Assembly (NCBI GenBank): GCA_016716565.1
Contig: JADJWC010000001.1
Location: forward strand, 1,054,001 to 1,118,000
Direction: 5' to 3'
Source: a bacterium
GTDB lineage: Bacteria; Bacteroidota; Ignavibacteria; Ignavibacteriales; Ignavibacteriaceae
DNA: 64,000 nt
Made by a program: the position numbers and the translations under genes. Within the stretch, counting starts at the first letter, position 1. Every line of letters starts with the position of its first letter. The notes under the pieces were generated by a model. The model saw only the letters and a program-made list of their open reading frames with translations, had not been told where the DNA came from and did no database searches. Below are positions 26,678 through 36,223 of this stretch, piece by piece.

Positions 26678-27115
26678 ATGACGAAGAAAAAAATATCCAT
26701 ATTAACTCTGGCTTTCTTTTTCCTGATTTCAACAACCGGGCTTCCTGTGTATTATCACTTCTGTGATATGATGCAGAAAAAATCATTGAATGAGTGTGAT
26801 GTTTGCGTAAACGAGATGGAAGAAATTGTATTCTCCTGTTGCTCTTTAGGAACATTTGAAAATAGAGTTACAATATCTTCTGAGAATACGGTTTGCTGCC
26901 AGGAAGAATTTGTGTACAATAAAGTTGAAGATGAATTTGTAAATATTAAAACCGATGTAAACTATTTTACTTCTTCTGAGATTTTATTACAGCCAATTGT
27001 CTTAATCCCCCATACATTTGATTTTTCATTAGAAGTATCTTTCTACTGTGATACTTCGCCCCCATTCTTAATCAATCCTGAATTATATATCTCCAACTCA
27101 GTTCTACTGATCTAA
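26678..27115 (+). CDS. HYC_CC_PP-family exported protein
   Basis: 145 residues with an N-terminal signal (ISILTLAFFFLISTTGLPVYYHFC). The family-defining motifs are in order: YYHFCDM near residue 27, paired cysteines in FSCCSL and VCCQEEF, and SPPF near the C-terminus. Proteins with this signature are small exported cysteine-rich proteins found beside copper and heavy-metal efflux genes in Bacteroidota and relatives. A metal-related role, perhaps binding in the periplasm, is inferred from that and from the CusA-like pump encoded 140 bases downstream. Confidence 0.8.
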   Translation: MTKKKISILTLAFFFLISTTGLPVYYHFCDMMQKKSLNECDVCVNEMEEIVFSCCSLGTFENRVTISSENTVCCQEEFVYNKVEDEFVNIKTDVNYFTSSEILLQPIVLIPHTFDFSLEVSFYCDTSPPFLINPELYISNSVLLI

Positions 27116-27145
27116 TCATATCTTAATTTCTTTTCCGGGAAGTTG

Positions 27146-27161
27146 AGGATAAATTTATCCT
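27146..27161. promoter_or_regulatory. 16-bp palindrome upstream of the RND pump gene
   Basis: AGGATAAATTTATCCT is a perfect palindrome in the 139-base gap between the HYC_CC_PP gene and the CusA-like gene. It could be an operator or part of a small terminator, but no T-run follows. Confidence 0.4.
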
Positions 27162-27190
27162 TGCTTCAACAATTTTCTGTTACTTAACTA

Positions 27191-27205
27191 AATACGATTC
27201 GTATT
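27191..27205. promoter_or_regulatory. Inverted repeat AATACGA-T-TCGTATT before the RND pump gene
   Basis: A perfect 7+7 inverted repeat around one base, 50 bases upstream of the CusA-like ATG. Its position fits an operator for a metal-responsive regulator. No regulator gene (CueR-, CsoR- or CusR-like) is present in this cluster. Confidence 0.45.
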
Positions 27206-27254
27206 AAAGTTACTTGTCTTCAGAAAGACAATAAACAATTTCAAAGGAAATAAG

Positions 27255-30200
27255 ATGATTGAAAAAATAATTGATTGGTCAGCGAATAACAGATTCATAG
27301 TAATTCTGCTATACATTATTATAATCGGTTATGGAATTTACAGCGTTATAAATCTACCTGTGGATGCAATACCGGATCTTTCCGAAAATCAGGTGATAAT
27401 TTTCACTGAATGGATGGGTAGATCACCCCAGATCATTGAGGACCAGGTAACATTCCCGATTGTCTCGGGATTACAAGGCTTACCAGCTGTAAAAGCAGTG
27501 AGAGCAAATTCAATGTTCGGGATGTCTTTTGTCTTTGTGATATTTCAAGATAATGTGGATCTGTACTTTGCTCGGTCAAGAGTTCTTGAAAGGATGAATA
27601 CAATCCAGGCACAACTTCCTGCAGGAGTCGTTCCATCTTTAGGACCGGATGGAACTGGTGTTGGACACGTCTTTTGGTACACTGTGGAAGGAAAAGATTA
27701 TGATCTTGGAACACTCAGATCGATACAGGATTGGTATATCAGATACAAGTTGTCTTCTGTCGAAGGTGTAGCCGAGGTTGCAAGTATCGGTGGATATGTA
27801 AAGCAGTATCAGGTAGATGTTAATCCTACCGATTTAAGAGCGTACAACCTGACAGTATCGGATGTTGTTGGTGCAGTGCAGCGGAGTAACAACGAAGTTG
27901 GTGGTAAAATATTAGAAGTTAGCGATGCCGAATATTTTGTTCGCGGACAGGGTTATATAAAATCGAAGGAAGATATTGAGAACACGGTTGTAAAATCATT
28001 TACAAATGGAATTCCTGTACTGCTTAAAAATGTTGCAAAGGTTCAGATTGGTGGAGATATAAGACGAGGTGCCTTAGAAAAAGATGGACTTGGACAAGTT
28101 GTTGGTGGAATAATAGTGATGCGATCCGGTGAAAATGCTCAGACTGTGATTGAAAGAGTTAAAGAAAAAATTAAGGAAATATCTTCCGGTCTTCCTTCCG
28201 GTGTTAGTATTGTACCATCATACGATAGAAGTACTCTTATCAAAGAAGCAATCGGAACTTTAGACAGGGCATTAATAGAAGCAGCAATTGTTGTGGGAAT
28301 AATGGTTGCCATATTTCTCATGCATTTCAGAAGTGTTGTAAGAATCCTGATTGAAATACCTATCGCAGTACTTATCTCCTTCATATTGATGTATACTTTC
28401 GATATAACATCAAATATTATGAGTCTTGGAGGAATAATATTAGCAATAGGTGTTATTGTTGATTCATCCATTGTTTTGGTTGAAAATGCGTATCGCAATA
28501 TTGCCAGGGCGATTGAAGAAAAAGGATCTCTCACAAAAGAAGAATACATAAAAATTTCAATCGACTCTGCGAAACAGGTGGGACGTGCAATATTTTTTTC
28601 TGAACTGATCATTTTAGTTTCATTCATTCCTGTTTTTCTATTAACCGGACAGGAAGAGAAAATGTTCACACCATTAGCCTTTACAAAATCGTTTACAATG
28701 ATTGGTGCTGCTGTCATAGTTATTACATTAATTCCGGTATTAATGACTATGCTGATGCGGGGAAAATTCAGACCTGAAAATAAAAATCCTGTTACAAAAC
28801 TCTTCGTGCAAATCTATGAACCATTGATTCATTGGGTTTTAAAGCATCGCAAAATAACTATTGCTATAAATATCATAGCATTGTTAATTACTGTTCCGAT
28901 GGTTTTGAATACCGGAAGTGAATTTATGCCGCCGCTTGACGAAGGCTCAATACTTTACATGCCCGCAACACTTCCTGGCGCTTCAATAACTGAAGTTAAC
29001 AGAATATTGCAAGAACAGGATAAAATAATTAAAACTGTTCCCGAGGTTCATCACGTACTGGGAAAAACCGGAAGGGCAGAAACTGCGACAGATAATGCAC
29101 CATTAAGTATGATCGAAACCATAATTGTATTGAAACCAAAGGATGAGTGGCGACCAAGGATAACAAAACAGGATATTGTCGCTGAACTCGAACACAAGCT
29201 TCAGATTCCCGGAGTAACAAACGGGTGGACACAACCGATCATCAACAGAATAAATATGCTGTCAACCGGTGTTAGAACTGATATCGGATTTAAGATTTTC
29301 GGTGAAAACTTAGATACATTAGAAGCATACGCAATAAAAGCAGAAGGACTATTAAAAAAAGTTGATGGGGCTGCTGATGTAGTTGCTGAACGTGTACAAA
29401 ACGGATACTATCTCGATATACAAATTAAAAGAGAGATTGCGGCAAGATATGGTGTCAACATCAGCGATTTACAGAATATAATCGAAACAGCTATCGGCGG
29501 ACAAAATTTAGGTGTAGTCATTGAAGGAAGAATGCGTTTCCCGATTCGAATGCGTTATCAAAGAGATTACCGTGATGATGTCGAGGAAATCAAAAATTTG
29601 ATTATTCCAGTGTCATTATCTCAACAGATGAATGTTCAATCTGCAATGAATAATAATTCATCTATAGGAATTAGTAATAACAGTGGTGGAATGTCCTCTA
29701 TGGGAAATTCAAACAATGCAGGTGTTACTATTCAACCCACTAGTGGACAAAGCGGTTTTTCATTACTTACCACTGAACAAAATGCAATTACATATCTCCC
29801 CATTTCCGAATTAGCAGATGTGAAAGTACTTACAGGTCCACCAATGATAAGCAGTGAAAACGGGATGCTGAGATCAATAGTATTTATGAATACAAGGGGT
29901 AGAGATATGGGAAGTGTAATGGTCGATGCTAAAAAAGTTATTGAAGAAAATCTTAAACTTCCAGCTGGTTACAGTTATACCTGGAGCGGACAATATGAAA
30001 GTAAAGTTCGTGCACAGCAGACTATCCAAATAATTATGCCTGTTGTGTTTCTAATAATTTTTGTTCTGCTCTTTCTTACACTTAAAGATTATATGGAAGC
30101 CGGTGTAGTGATGTTGTCAGTACCATTTGCATTAATTGGAGGAATGTATATGATCTACATTCTCGGATACAATTTTTCTGTCGCTGTATGGGTTGGTTTC

Positions 30201-30602
30201 ATTGCATTATATGGTGTTGCCGTTGAAACCGGAGTTGTGATGGTCGTCTATCTGCACGAAGCTCTTGATAAAAGGATCCGGGACCATAAAAACGGTAAAA
30301 GAGATGCAATTACAAAAAAAGATATTTATGAAGCGACAGTTGAAGGTTCTGTAATGCGACTAAGACCCAAGCTGATGACAGTAGGAACTTCTATGGTTGG
30401 ATTAATTCCAGTTATGTGGGCAACCGGGACTGGTTCAGATGTTATGAAACCGCTGACTGCTCCACTGATTGGCGGGCTCTTAACTTCTGCGGTACACGTA
30501 CTAGTCGTAACTCCGATTCTTTTTGCAATAATGAAAGAACACGCATTAAAAAAAGGAAAATTAGAATTATCCAAAATGTCCGATTGGATGAAGGAGGGCT
30601 AA
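27255..30602 (+). CDS. CusA/CzcA-family heavy-metal RND efflux pump
   Basis: 1115 residues, inner-membrane proton-driven pump of a tripartite metal exporter. Family hallmarks: N-terminal TM then NLPVDAIPDLSENQV, FTEWMGRSPQIIEDQVTFPIV, PLDEGSILYMP, and two sets of TM helices with GVIVDSSIVLVENAYRN and GVAVETGVVMVVYLHEA. Usual length is ~1030-1050. The excess comes largely from an Asn/Ser/Met-rich insert at ~789-838 (QQMNVQSAMNNNSS ... GGMSSMGNSNNAGV) in the second periplasmic region. AAAGGAAA is the ribosome site. It is followed at 4 bases by the TolC-like gene, so one operon with the adaptor. Copper or silver is the likely substrate given the neighbours. Confidence 0.95.
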   Translation: MIEKIIDWSANNRFIVILLYIIIIGYGIYSVINLPVDAIPDLSENQVIIFTEWMGRSPQIIEDQVTFPIVSGLQGLPAVKAVRANSMFGMSFVFVIFQDNVDLYFARSRVLERMNTIQAQLPAGVVPSLGPDGTGVGHVFWYTVEGKDYDLGTLRSIQDWYIRYKLSSVEGVAEVASIGGYVKQYQVDVNPTDLRAYNLTVSDVVGAVQRSNNEVGGKILEVSDAEYFVRGQGYIKSKEDIENTVVKSFTNGIPVLLKNVAKVQIGGDIRRGALEKDGLGQVVGGIIVMRSGENAQTVIERVKEKIKEISSGLPSGVSIVPSYDRSTLIKEAIGTLDRALIEAAIVVGIMVAIFLMHFRSVVRILIEIPIAVLISFILMYTFDITSNIMSLGGIILAIGVIVDSSIVLVENAYRNIARAIEEKGSLTKEEYIKISIDSAKQVGRAIFFSELIILVSFIPVFLLTGQEEKMFTPLAFTKSFTMIGAAVIVITLIPVLMTMLMRGKFRPENKNPVTKLFVQIYEPLIHWVLKHRKITIAINIIALLITVPMVLNTGSEFMPPLDEGSILYMPATLPGASITEVNRILQEQDKIIKTVPEVHHVLGKTGRAETATDNAPLSMIETIIVLKPKDEWRPRITKQDIVAELEHKLQIPGVTNGWTQPIINRINMLSTGVRTDIGFKIFGENLDTLEAYAIKAEGLLKKVDGAADVVAERVQNGYYLDIQIKREIAARYGVNISDLQNIIETAIGGQNLGVVIEGRMRFPIRMRYQRDYRDDVEEIKNLIIPVSLSQQMNVQSAMNNNSSIGISNNSGGMSSMGNSNNAGVTIQPTSGQSGFSLLTTEQNAITYLPISELADVKVLTGPPMISSENGMLRSIVFMNTRGRDMGSVMVDAKKVIEENLKLPAGYSYTWSGQYESKVRAQQTIQIIMPVVFLIIFVLLFLTLKDYMEAGVVMLSVPFALIGGMYMIYILGYNFSVAVWVGFIALYGVAVETGVVMVVYLHEALDKRIRDHKNGKRDAITKKDIYEATVEGSVMRLRPKLMTVGTSMVGLIPVMWATGTGSDVMKPLTAPLIGGLLTSAVHVLVVTPILFAIMKEHALKKGKLELSKMSDWMKEG

Positions 30603-30606
30603 TTAG

Positions 30607-31956
30607 ATGAACAATTATAAATTAAAAATGAAAAACAATCTTATAAATATTTTATCAGCAATTCTGCTTTTAGTCATAAGTTGGCAAGTAAAAGCTCAGT
30701 CAGTTGATTCATTAGTGAATGAGGCATTACAGAATAATCCACAGCTTAAATCGATAGAGCAAAGAATTTATGCCGGGGAGTACAGAGCAGGATCGGTTGA
30801 TAATTTTCCACCGCCGACACTTGGAATTGAATTTACCCAAGTCCCAATTGACGAAATAAATATTTGGGACGATGCAATTTCAAATTCGTTGTCAATCTCT
30901 CAAATGTTTCCCCTCGGCGGTAAGTTAAGTGCAATGAACAATGTTGAACTTCAGAATGTCGAGGTGACAAAAAAAGATTATGACTCGTACAAAACAAATC
31001 TCACAGCACAGGTGAAAATGTCTTATTACTATATCTGGCAGCTGGATAGGAAAATTGAAATTCAACTTGAGAATATTGATCTGCTGAATAATCTTTCATA
31101 TTCGCTTGAAATTAGTTATCAGGTAAACAGGATTAACCAGGCTGATGTATTAACAATAAAAAGTGAAGTAGCATCAAATAATGCTCAGCTTATTATACTG
31201 AAGAAACAGCGAGAAGCAGAAATTTATAAATTGAACAAACTTCTCGGCAGAAAACTTGATTCAAAAGAATTAACTATTGATGAAGATGTAAATGACGATA
31301 CGTTGAGCTATTCACAGGCACAGCTTGAGGAGATACTTTCCAATAAAAATCCTTCTCTTCTAAAAATGAATAGCATGATAGAAATGAACAAAGCGATGGT
31401 TAATGCCAATAACAGCGAACTAGTTCCGGACTTGATGGTTGAAGGAATGGTGATGAGAATGCCGCAAGGAATGATTCTGACATCAAAAACAGATTTATCG
31501 ATGCTTGCACACGAGCCGCAGGAAACGGAGTATATGTATTCGTTGATGGCCTCTATTACTCTGCCGTTTGTTCCATGGTCATCAGGCAAATATAATAACA
31601 AAGAAGAAGAACTGTTGTCTGAGATTAAAGGTATAGAGTATGAGAAAAATAATATGCAAAGGGAAATGACGGCACAGCTTAAAGAAACTTTGGTGAAATA
31701 CAATACTGCTAAAGAACTGATGAATCTATACGATCAGGAAGTAATTCCACTATACGCTAATTCAGCTGAATCCCAGACAACAGCTTATCAAAACGGAAAA
31801 ACCAGTATTACAACGGTAATTGATTCATATAGAATGTTACTGATGCAAAAGATGAATTATTATATGTCAAAAGCGGATGTGCAGATGTCGCTTGCAGAAA
31901 TAGAAATGATGGTGGGTGCAAATCTTAAAAATTTATTGTTAACAGAAGGAAATTAA
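30607..31956 (+). CDS. TolC-family outer-membrane efflux protein
   Basis: 449 residues. Signal peptide (LINILSAILLLVISWQVKAQ) then the OEP alternating helix/strand repeats: 'VNEALQNNPQLKSIEQRIYAGEYR', given as VNEALQNNPQLKS, and 'GIEFTQVPIDE', long coiled-coil regions (~130-230 and ~320-420). It is the outer-membrane channel of the CusABC-like system. AAGGAGGG lies 8 bases before the ATG. A second ATG seven codons in would also give a good signal peptide. A methionine-rich loop (EGMVMRMPQGMIL) may line a metal path, by analogy to Cus proteins. The adaptor gene starts 4 bases after. Confidence 0.92.
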   Translation: MNNYKLKMKNNLINILSAILLLVISWQVKAQSVDSLVNEALQNNPQLKSIEQRIYAGEYRAGSVDNFPPPTLGIEFTQVPIDEINIWDDAISNSLSISQMFPLGGKLSAMNNVELQNVEVTKKDYDSYKTNLTAQVKMSYYYIWQLDRKIEIQLENIDLLNNLSYSLEISYQVNRINQADVLTIKSEVASNNAQLIILKKQREAEIYKLNKLLGRKLDSKELTIDEDVNDDTLSYSQAQLEEILSNKNPSLLKMNSMIEMNKAMVNANNSELVPDLMVEGMVMRMPQGMILTSKTDLSMLAHEPQETEYMYSLMASITLPFVPWSSGKYNNKEEELLSEIKGIEYEKNNMQREMTAQLKETLVKYNTAKELMNLYDQEVIPLYANSAESQTTAYQNGKTSITTVIDSYRMLLMQKMNYYMSKADVQMSLAEIEMMVGANLKNLLLTEGN

Positions 31957-31960
31957 TAAA

Positions 31961-33229
31961 ATGAAAAATCTAAAATATTTTTTAATACCATTTATACTAA
32001 TTCTTTTATTTGCTTTTGCCTGCTCGGATTCAAATGATTCAAGTGCTAAAAAAGAGTACTGGACCTGTCCAATGCATCCGGAAGTTCAAAAAGATGGACC
32101 GGGTGCGTGTCCAATCTGCAATATGGATTTAATAAAAAAAGTTACAGACGGAAAGACAGATGACACAGCGGAATCAAATATGAAAGGTATGCTGACTTTA
32201 ACTTCCGACAGACAGGTACTTGCAAATGTTTCAACTGTAAAGATTAAGAATGAAAAGCTGCTCAAAGAATTATCTGCTTACAGCTATCTTGATTTTGCTG
32301 AGCAAAGCCGTAAAACGATCCCTGCAAAATTTAACGGCAGAATCGAAAAATTATTTATTGATAAAACCGGAGACTATGTAAAAAAGGGAGAGGCATTGTT
32401 TGAGATTTATAGTCCCGATCTTGTGCAGGCACAGAATGAATACCTGATAGCTTTGGGTAATTCTAAGAATGAAAATATTACTTTGGCTGAAGCATCAAAG
32501 AAAAAACTGGAGCTGTTTGGTTTAACGCCAAGCCAGATTGAGGCACTGAAAAATTCCGGTGAAATTAATCTTACTTTAACATACTATTCGCCGGTTAGCG
32601 GAACGGTCATCGAAAAGAAAGTGCAGGAAGGAATGTATGTTAATGAAGGTACTGCAATATATGAAGTAGCTGAACTTTCAACACTCTGGAACATTGCAGA
32701 AGTAAATGAAACTGATCTTTCAACAATTAAGATAGGAAGTAAAGTAAAACTAAAATTAAAAGCATATCCGGGAGAAGAATTTTCAGGCAGAGTAACATTC
32801 ATTTATCCCGTAATTAATCCGCAGACAAGAACTGTAAAAGTAAGAAGTGAGTTGAGCAGTCAAAAGAGTAAACTCAAACCTCAAATGTATGGCGAAACTG
32901 TTTTTTCTTATGATGCCGGAATCGGCTTACTGGTTCCCGCTGATGCTGTTATTTTTTCGGGAAACCGGAATGTTGTCTGGATTAAAACTTCCGACGGAAT
33001 GTTTGAAGCTCGTAATGTACAACTAGGATTAAAGTTTGGAGATAAATACCAAGTTCATTCCGGATTAAATGAGGGTGATGAAGTTGCAGCAAGCGGCGGA
33101 TTTTTAATCGACTCTGAAAGTCAATTAAAAAGTGGAATGCCAACAGGACACCAACACGATAATACTATCCCTAATCAGATGAATGACAATGAAAACAATT
33201 CAATTTCAAAAGAACACAATAATCACTAA
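31961..33229 (+). CDS. CusB-like RND adaptor with N-terminal heavy-metal-binding domain
   Basis: 422 residues. Lipoprotein signal (ILILLFAFACSDS), then a heavy-metal-binding domain of the YWTCPMHPEVQ ... PGACPICNMDL type (~residues 32-60) with Cys, His and Met ligands. A membrane-fusion-protein core follows: beta-barrel/hairpin (GRIEKLFIDKTGDYVKKGE, lipoyl half), helical hairpin, second half (SGTVIEKKVQEGMYVNEG), barrel and membrane-proximal part. The C-terminus has a MPTGHQHDN His tail. It links the pump and the outer-membrane channel and may deliver the metal. Part of the operon starting at the CusA-like gene. Confidence 0.93.
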   Translation: MKNLKYFLIPFILILLFAFACSDSNDSSAKKEYWTCPMHPEVQKDGPGACPICNMDLIKKVTDGKTDDTAESNMKGMLTLTSDRQVLANVSTVKIKNEKLLKELSAYSYLDFAEQSRKTIPAKFNGRIEKLFIDKTGDYVKKGEALFEIYSPDLVQAQNEYLIALGNSKNENITLAEASKKKLELFGLTPSQIEALKNSGEINLTLTYYSPVSGTVIEKKVQEGMYVNEGTAIYEVAELSTLWNIAEVNETDLSTIKIGSKVKLKLKAYPGEEFSGRVTFIYPVINPQTRTVKVRSELSSQKSKLKPQMYGETVFSYDAGIGLLVPADAVIFSGNRNVVWIKTSDGMFEARNVQLGLKFGDKYQVHSGLNEGDEVAASGGFLIDSESQLKSGMPTGHQHDNTIPNQMNDNENNSISKEHNNH

Positions 33230-33246
33230 AAGAAAGGAAACAGGTT

Positions 33247-33588
33247 ATGAAAAAAGGTATAAATATTTATCTGCAAATAGCATTTGTTGTTTGTATGATA
33301 TTAGTAACTCTCAGTATTGCTGGTTGTGGCGATGACCACAAAGGACATGATCATAGCAATATGAATAAGGTGGAAACCAAAATTGACTCATCAATTATCC
33401 GCACCGGTGAGATTGATTTAATAAGTTTAGATGAGAATAAAGATGCAAAAGTCTTTCAGGATCCGATGGACTGGAATGTTATCTCCGATCAAGCCGGAAT
33501 TTGTCCTTTATGTAAAATGGAATTAAAGGAGGTAACATTGAAAGAAGCAAAAGAAAATCTACTAAAACACGATTACATACTGAAGTAA
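33247..33588 (+). CDS. His-rich lipoprotein with heavy-metal-binding-type C-terminus
   Basis: 113 residues. Lipobox TLSIAGCGDD, directly followed by a His-rich stretch (DDHKGHDHSNMNK). The C-terminal half has a 'FQDPMDWNVISDQAGICPLCKMEL' segment, i.e. the DPMDW/GICPLCKMEL form of the heavy-metal-binding domain seen in the upstream adaptor. It is probably a periplasmic metal chaperone or buffer for the Cus-like exporter. Ribosome site AAAGGAAA. A strong hairpin follows the stop, so the efflux operon probably ends or is processed here. Confidence 0.8.
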   Translation: MKKGINIYLQIAFVVCMILVTLSIAGCGDDHKGHDHSNMNKVETKIDSSIIRTGEIDLISLDENKDAKVFQDPMDWNVISDQAGICPLCKMELKEVTLKEAKENLLKHDYILK

Positions 33589-33596
33589 TATCTTTC

Positions 33597-33637
33597 TGCA
33601 ATGATATGTCTGTGAAGTAGTTTGACATATCATTGCA
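33597..33637 (+). terminator. 14-bp hairpin after the metal-binding lipoprotein gene
   Basis: TGCAATGATATGTC and GACATATCATTGCA form a perfect 14-bp stem with a 13-base loop, starting 8 bases past the stop. The following sequence TTATTTATAA is U-rich but interrupted. It is either the terminator of the efflux operon or an intercistronic processing hairpin before copB. Confidence 0.65.
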
Positions 33638-33756
33638 TTATTTATAACTCCCAAAATTCTGTAAATCAATTTCATTTAAATGTAACGAATAGCCATTACG
33701 ATGTTGTTATGTTTTGACCAGTAAATAATTTAATGAAATACTTTGGAGGTAAATAA

Positions 33757-35859
33757 ATGAAAAACGAACATCAAAACCATATCCATCAGGAACATCATAA
33801 GGTGGTAGAAGCTCATGATCATCACAAAATGAATCATTCGCATAAAAAAATGCATCATTCAAAGAATGGTCATCAGGGACACGATCATTCCCAGCATCAC
33901 GGTCGTATGATTGAAGATTTTCGTAAGCGTTTCTGGATTTCAGTAATCATAACAATCCCAATAATCGTCATCTCGCCAATGATCCATCACCTGTTAGGGA
34001 TTGGTGATAAATTAAGTTTTGATGGTAATATGATTGTTCTTTTCGTTCTATCATCAATTGTTTATTTCTATGGCGGCTGGCCATTTCTCAAGGGACTTTT
34101 AGATGAGTTGAGAAGTAAACAACCTGGAATGATGACGTTAATCGCACTTGCAATTTCGGTTGCGTATTTCTACAGCAGCTCAGTAGTATTTGGTGTGAGT
34201 GGAGAAGATTTTTTCTGGGAACTTGCAACACTGATCGATATAATGTTATTAGGTCACTGGATTGAGATGAAGTCAGTTATGGGTGCATCAAAAGCACTCG
34301 AAGAACTTGCAAAGCTGATGCCAGATGAAGCACATAAAATTAATAATGATGGAAATGTTGTTGAAGTTAAAGTTTCTTCTTTACAGCATAAAGATAGATT
34401 ATTGATAAAACCTGGTGAAAAAATACCCGCTGACGGAAAAATTTATGAAGGTAAAACTTCTATTAATGAGGCGATGATTACAGGTGAATCGAAACCGGTT
34501 TCCAAAGTTGAAGGTGATGAAGTAATAGGCGGATCGATTAATGGAGAGGGATCGATTAAAATAGAAGTTGAAAAAACGGGAGATGAAACATTTCTCTCGC
34601 AAGTAATTAAACTTGTTACTGAAGCACAGGAAAGTAAATCGAGAACACAGAACCTTGCAAATAAAGCTGCGTTTTGGCTGACGATTGTTGCAATATTAGC
34701 CGGTGCAATTACAATGTTCGTATGGTTATTGCTTGAGGGTTCATCTTTTAATTTTGCATTGTCACGCACTGTAACTGTAATGGTAATCACCTGTCCACAC
34801 GCACTTGGTCTGGCAATTCCACTTGTTGTAGCTGTTTCAACATCACTTTCTGCAAAGAGCGGTTTGCTGATCAGGAACAGAACCGCATTTGAACAGGCAA
34901 GAAATATACAGGCGGTAATTTTTGATAAAACCGGAACTTTGACCAAAGGTGAATTTGGAGTGACAGAAATAATTTCATTTGACAGCAATTTTAATGAAAA
35001 AGAAATCCTCAAATATGCAGCAGCCGTTGAATCTGAATCAGAGCATCCCATTGCGAAAGGAATTATCAATTCAGCGGATGAAAAATTAAGAGTACAAGAA
35101 TTTAATTCTATCCCGGGCAAAGGGGCTGAAGGAATAGTAAATGGAAAGGATGTGAAAGTGGTCAGTCCCGGTTACCTTGAAGAGAAAAACCTTCGAGGTT
35201 ACAAAACGGAAAACGATGGACAAAGTTCGAAGGTTGAAGAGCTTTCTGAACAGGGTAAAACAGTTGTTTATGTTTTAATTGATGATAAAGTTGTCGGGGC
35301 GATCGCACTTGCTGACATTATTCGTGAAGAATCAAAAGAAGCAATAAGGCAATTGAAAGAAATGGGAATAAAACCGATGATGCTTACGGGAGACAACAAG
35401 CAAGTTGCAAAATGGGTTGCTGATGAATTAGGACTAGAAGATTATTTTGCCGAAGTGCTGCCTGAAAAAAAATCGGCAAAGGTAAAAGAAGTGCAAAGCA
35501 AAGGAATGAGCGTAGCAATGATAGGTGATGGGGTGAACGATGCACCAGCACTTGCACAAGCTGATGTTGGAATTGCTATCGGTGCAGGAACTGATGTTGC
35601 CGTCGAAACAGCAGATATTATTTTGGTTAAGAGCAATCCGAAAGATGTGGTGTCACTTATAAAATTTGCAAAAGCAACTTACAGAAAGATGGTTCAAAAT
35701 TTAGTCTGGGCAACAGGATATAATATACTTACAATACCACTTGCCGCGGGAGTATTATATTCTGCAGGAATTGTTCTCAGTCCAGCAATCGGTGCCGTTT
35801 TGATGTCACTTAGTACAATAATAGTTGCAATAAATGCAAAACTATTAAGGCTTGGTTGA
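33757..35859 (+). CDS. copB: CopB-type P1B copper-exporting ATPase
   Basis: 700 residues. His-rich cytoplasmic N-terminus (about 24 His in the first 55 residues; HQNHIHQEHHKV, HHKMNHSHKKMHH). Transmembrane CPH motif at 346-348 (ITCPHALGLAIP), which marks the P1B-3/CopB group rather than CPC of CopA. Actuator TGES, phosphorylation DKTGTLT with Asp390, HP motif (SESEHPIAKG) and hinge GDGVNDAPALAQADVGIAIG are all intact. It exports copper (reported Cu(II)/Ag(I)) from the cytoplasm. GGAGG lies 8 bases before the ATG. It stands apart from the RND operon (hairpin and ~170 bases between) and ends with its own terminator. Confidence 0.96.
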   Translation: MKNEHQNHIHQEHHKVVEAHDHHKMNHSHKKMHHSKNGHQGHDHSQHHGRMIEDFRKRFWISVIITIPIIVISPMIHHLLGIGDKLSFDGNMIVLFVLSSIVYFYGGWPFLKGLLDELRSKQPGMMTLIALAISVAYFYSSSVVFGVSGEDFFWELATLIDIMLLGHWIEMKSVMGASKALEELAKLMPDEAHKINNDGNVVEVKVSSLQHKDRLLIKPGEKIPADGKIYEGKTSINEAMITGESKPVSKVEGDEVIGGSINGEGSIKIEVEKTGDETFLSQVIKLVTEAQESKSRTQNLANKAAFWLTIVAILAGAITMFVWLLLEGSSFNFALSRTVTVMVITCPHALGLAIPLVVAVSTSLSAKSGLLIRNRTAFEQARNIQAVIFDKTGTLTKGEFGVTEIISFDSNFNEKEILKYAAAVESESEHPIAKGIINSADEKLRVQEFNSIPGKGAEGIVNGKDVKVVSPGYLEEKNLRGYKTENDGQSSKVEELSEQGKTVVYVLIDDKVVGAIALADIIREESKEAIRQLKEMGIKPMMLTGDNKQVAKWVADELGLEDYFAEVLPEKKSAKVKEVQSKGMSVAMIGDGVNDAPALAQADVGIAIGAGTDVAVETADIILVKSNPKDVVSLIKFAKATYRKMVQNLVWATGYNILTIPLAAGVLYSAGIVLSPAIGAVLMSLSTIIVAINAKLLRLG

Positions 35860-35914
35860 CGAGTTTGTTTGTGGTGATCATCTTTGAAATATAAATACCT
35901 CCGTTATATTATTA

Positions 35915-35942
35915 AGGTCAGGCTAAACACCTGGCCTTTTTT
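35915..35942 (+). terminator. Rho-independent terminator of copB
   Basis: AGGTCAGG-CTAAACA-CCTGGCCT is an 8-bp stem with one G-U pair, running into a six-T tract. It starts 56 bases after the copB stop. Confidence 0.9.
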
Positions 35943-36223
35943 AATATTTAGATCGAACCAATTTACCATATCACAATACCTGTTAAAATTCTCATATGTA
36001 CCAATCAGAATAATTCTAACTTCTTTCCCGAAGAAAAAATATGTGTCTTTTGCTAAGTTATTGTGACTTTAGCATTAGTCACACATAATTCTCTATCCGT
36101 ATACCTAAACCTTTTAGTTATGCCCGCTTCTTTTCTGGCATAAAAATATCAATTAGCTTGCAAATAATTTCAGTAGTATAGTCGTTGATCGGGTTGAGTG
36201 TCGACATTAATCTTTCCAACTAT

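Noticed and set aside
28139..28717. 192-codon open frame on the minus strand inside the CusA-like gene
   Set aside because: It mirrors the hydrophobic codons of the pump gene, has no ribosome site and no family pattern; antisense shadow of a well-supported gene.
34443..35120. 225-codon minus-strand frame inside copB
   Set aside because: Shadow frame opposite conserved ATPase motifs (CPH, DKTGT); low-complexity serine/alanine-rich translation, no ribosome site.
35884..36066. 60-codon plus-strand frame after copB
   Set aside because: It runs through the copB terminator hairpin and has no ribosome site or recognisable sequence.
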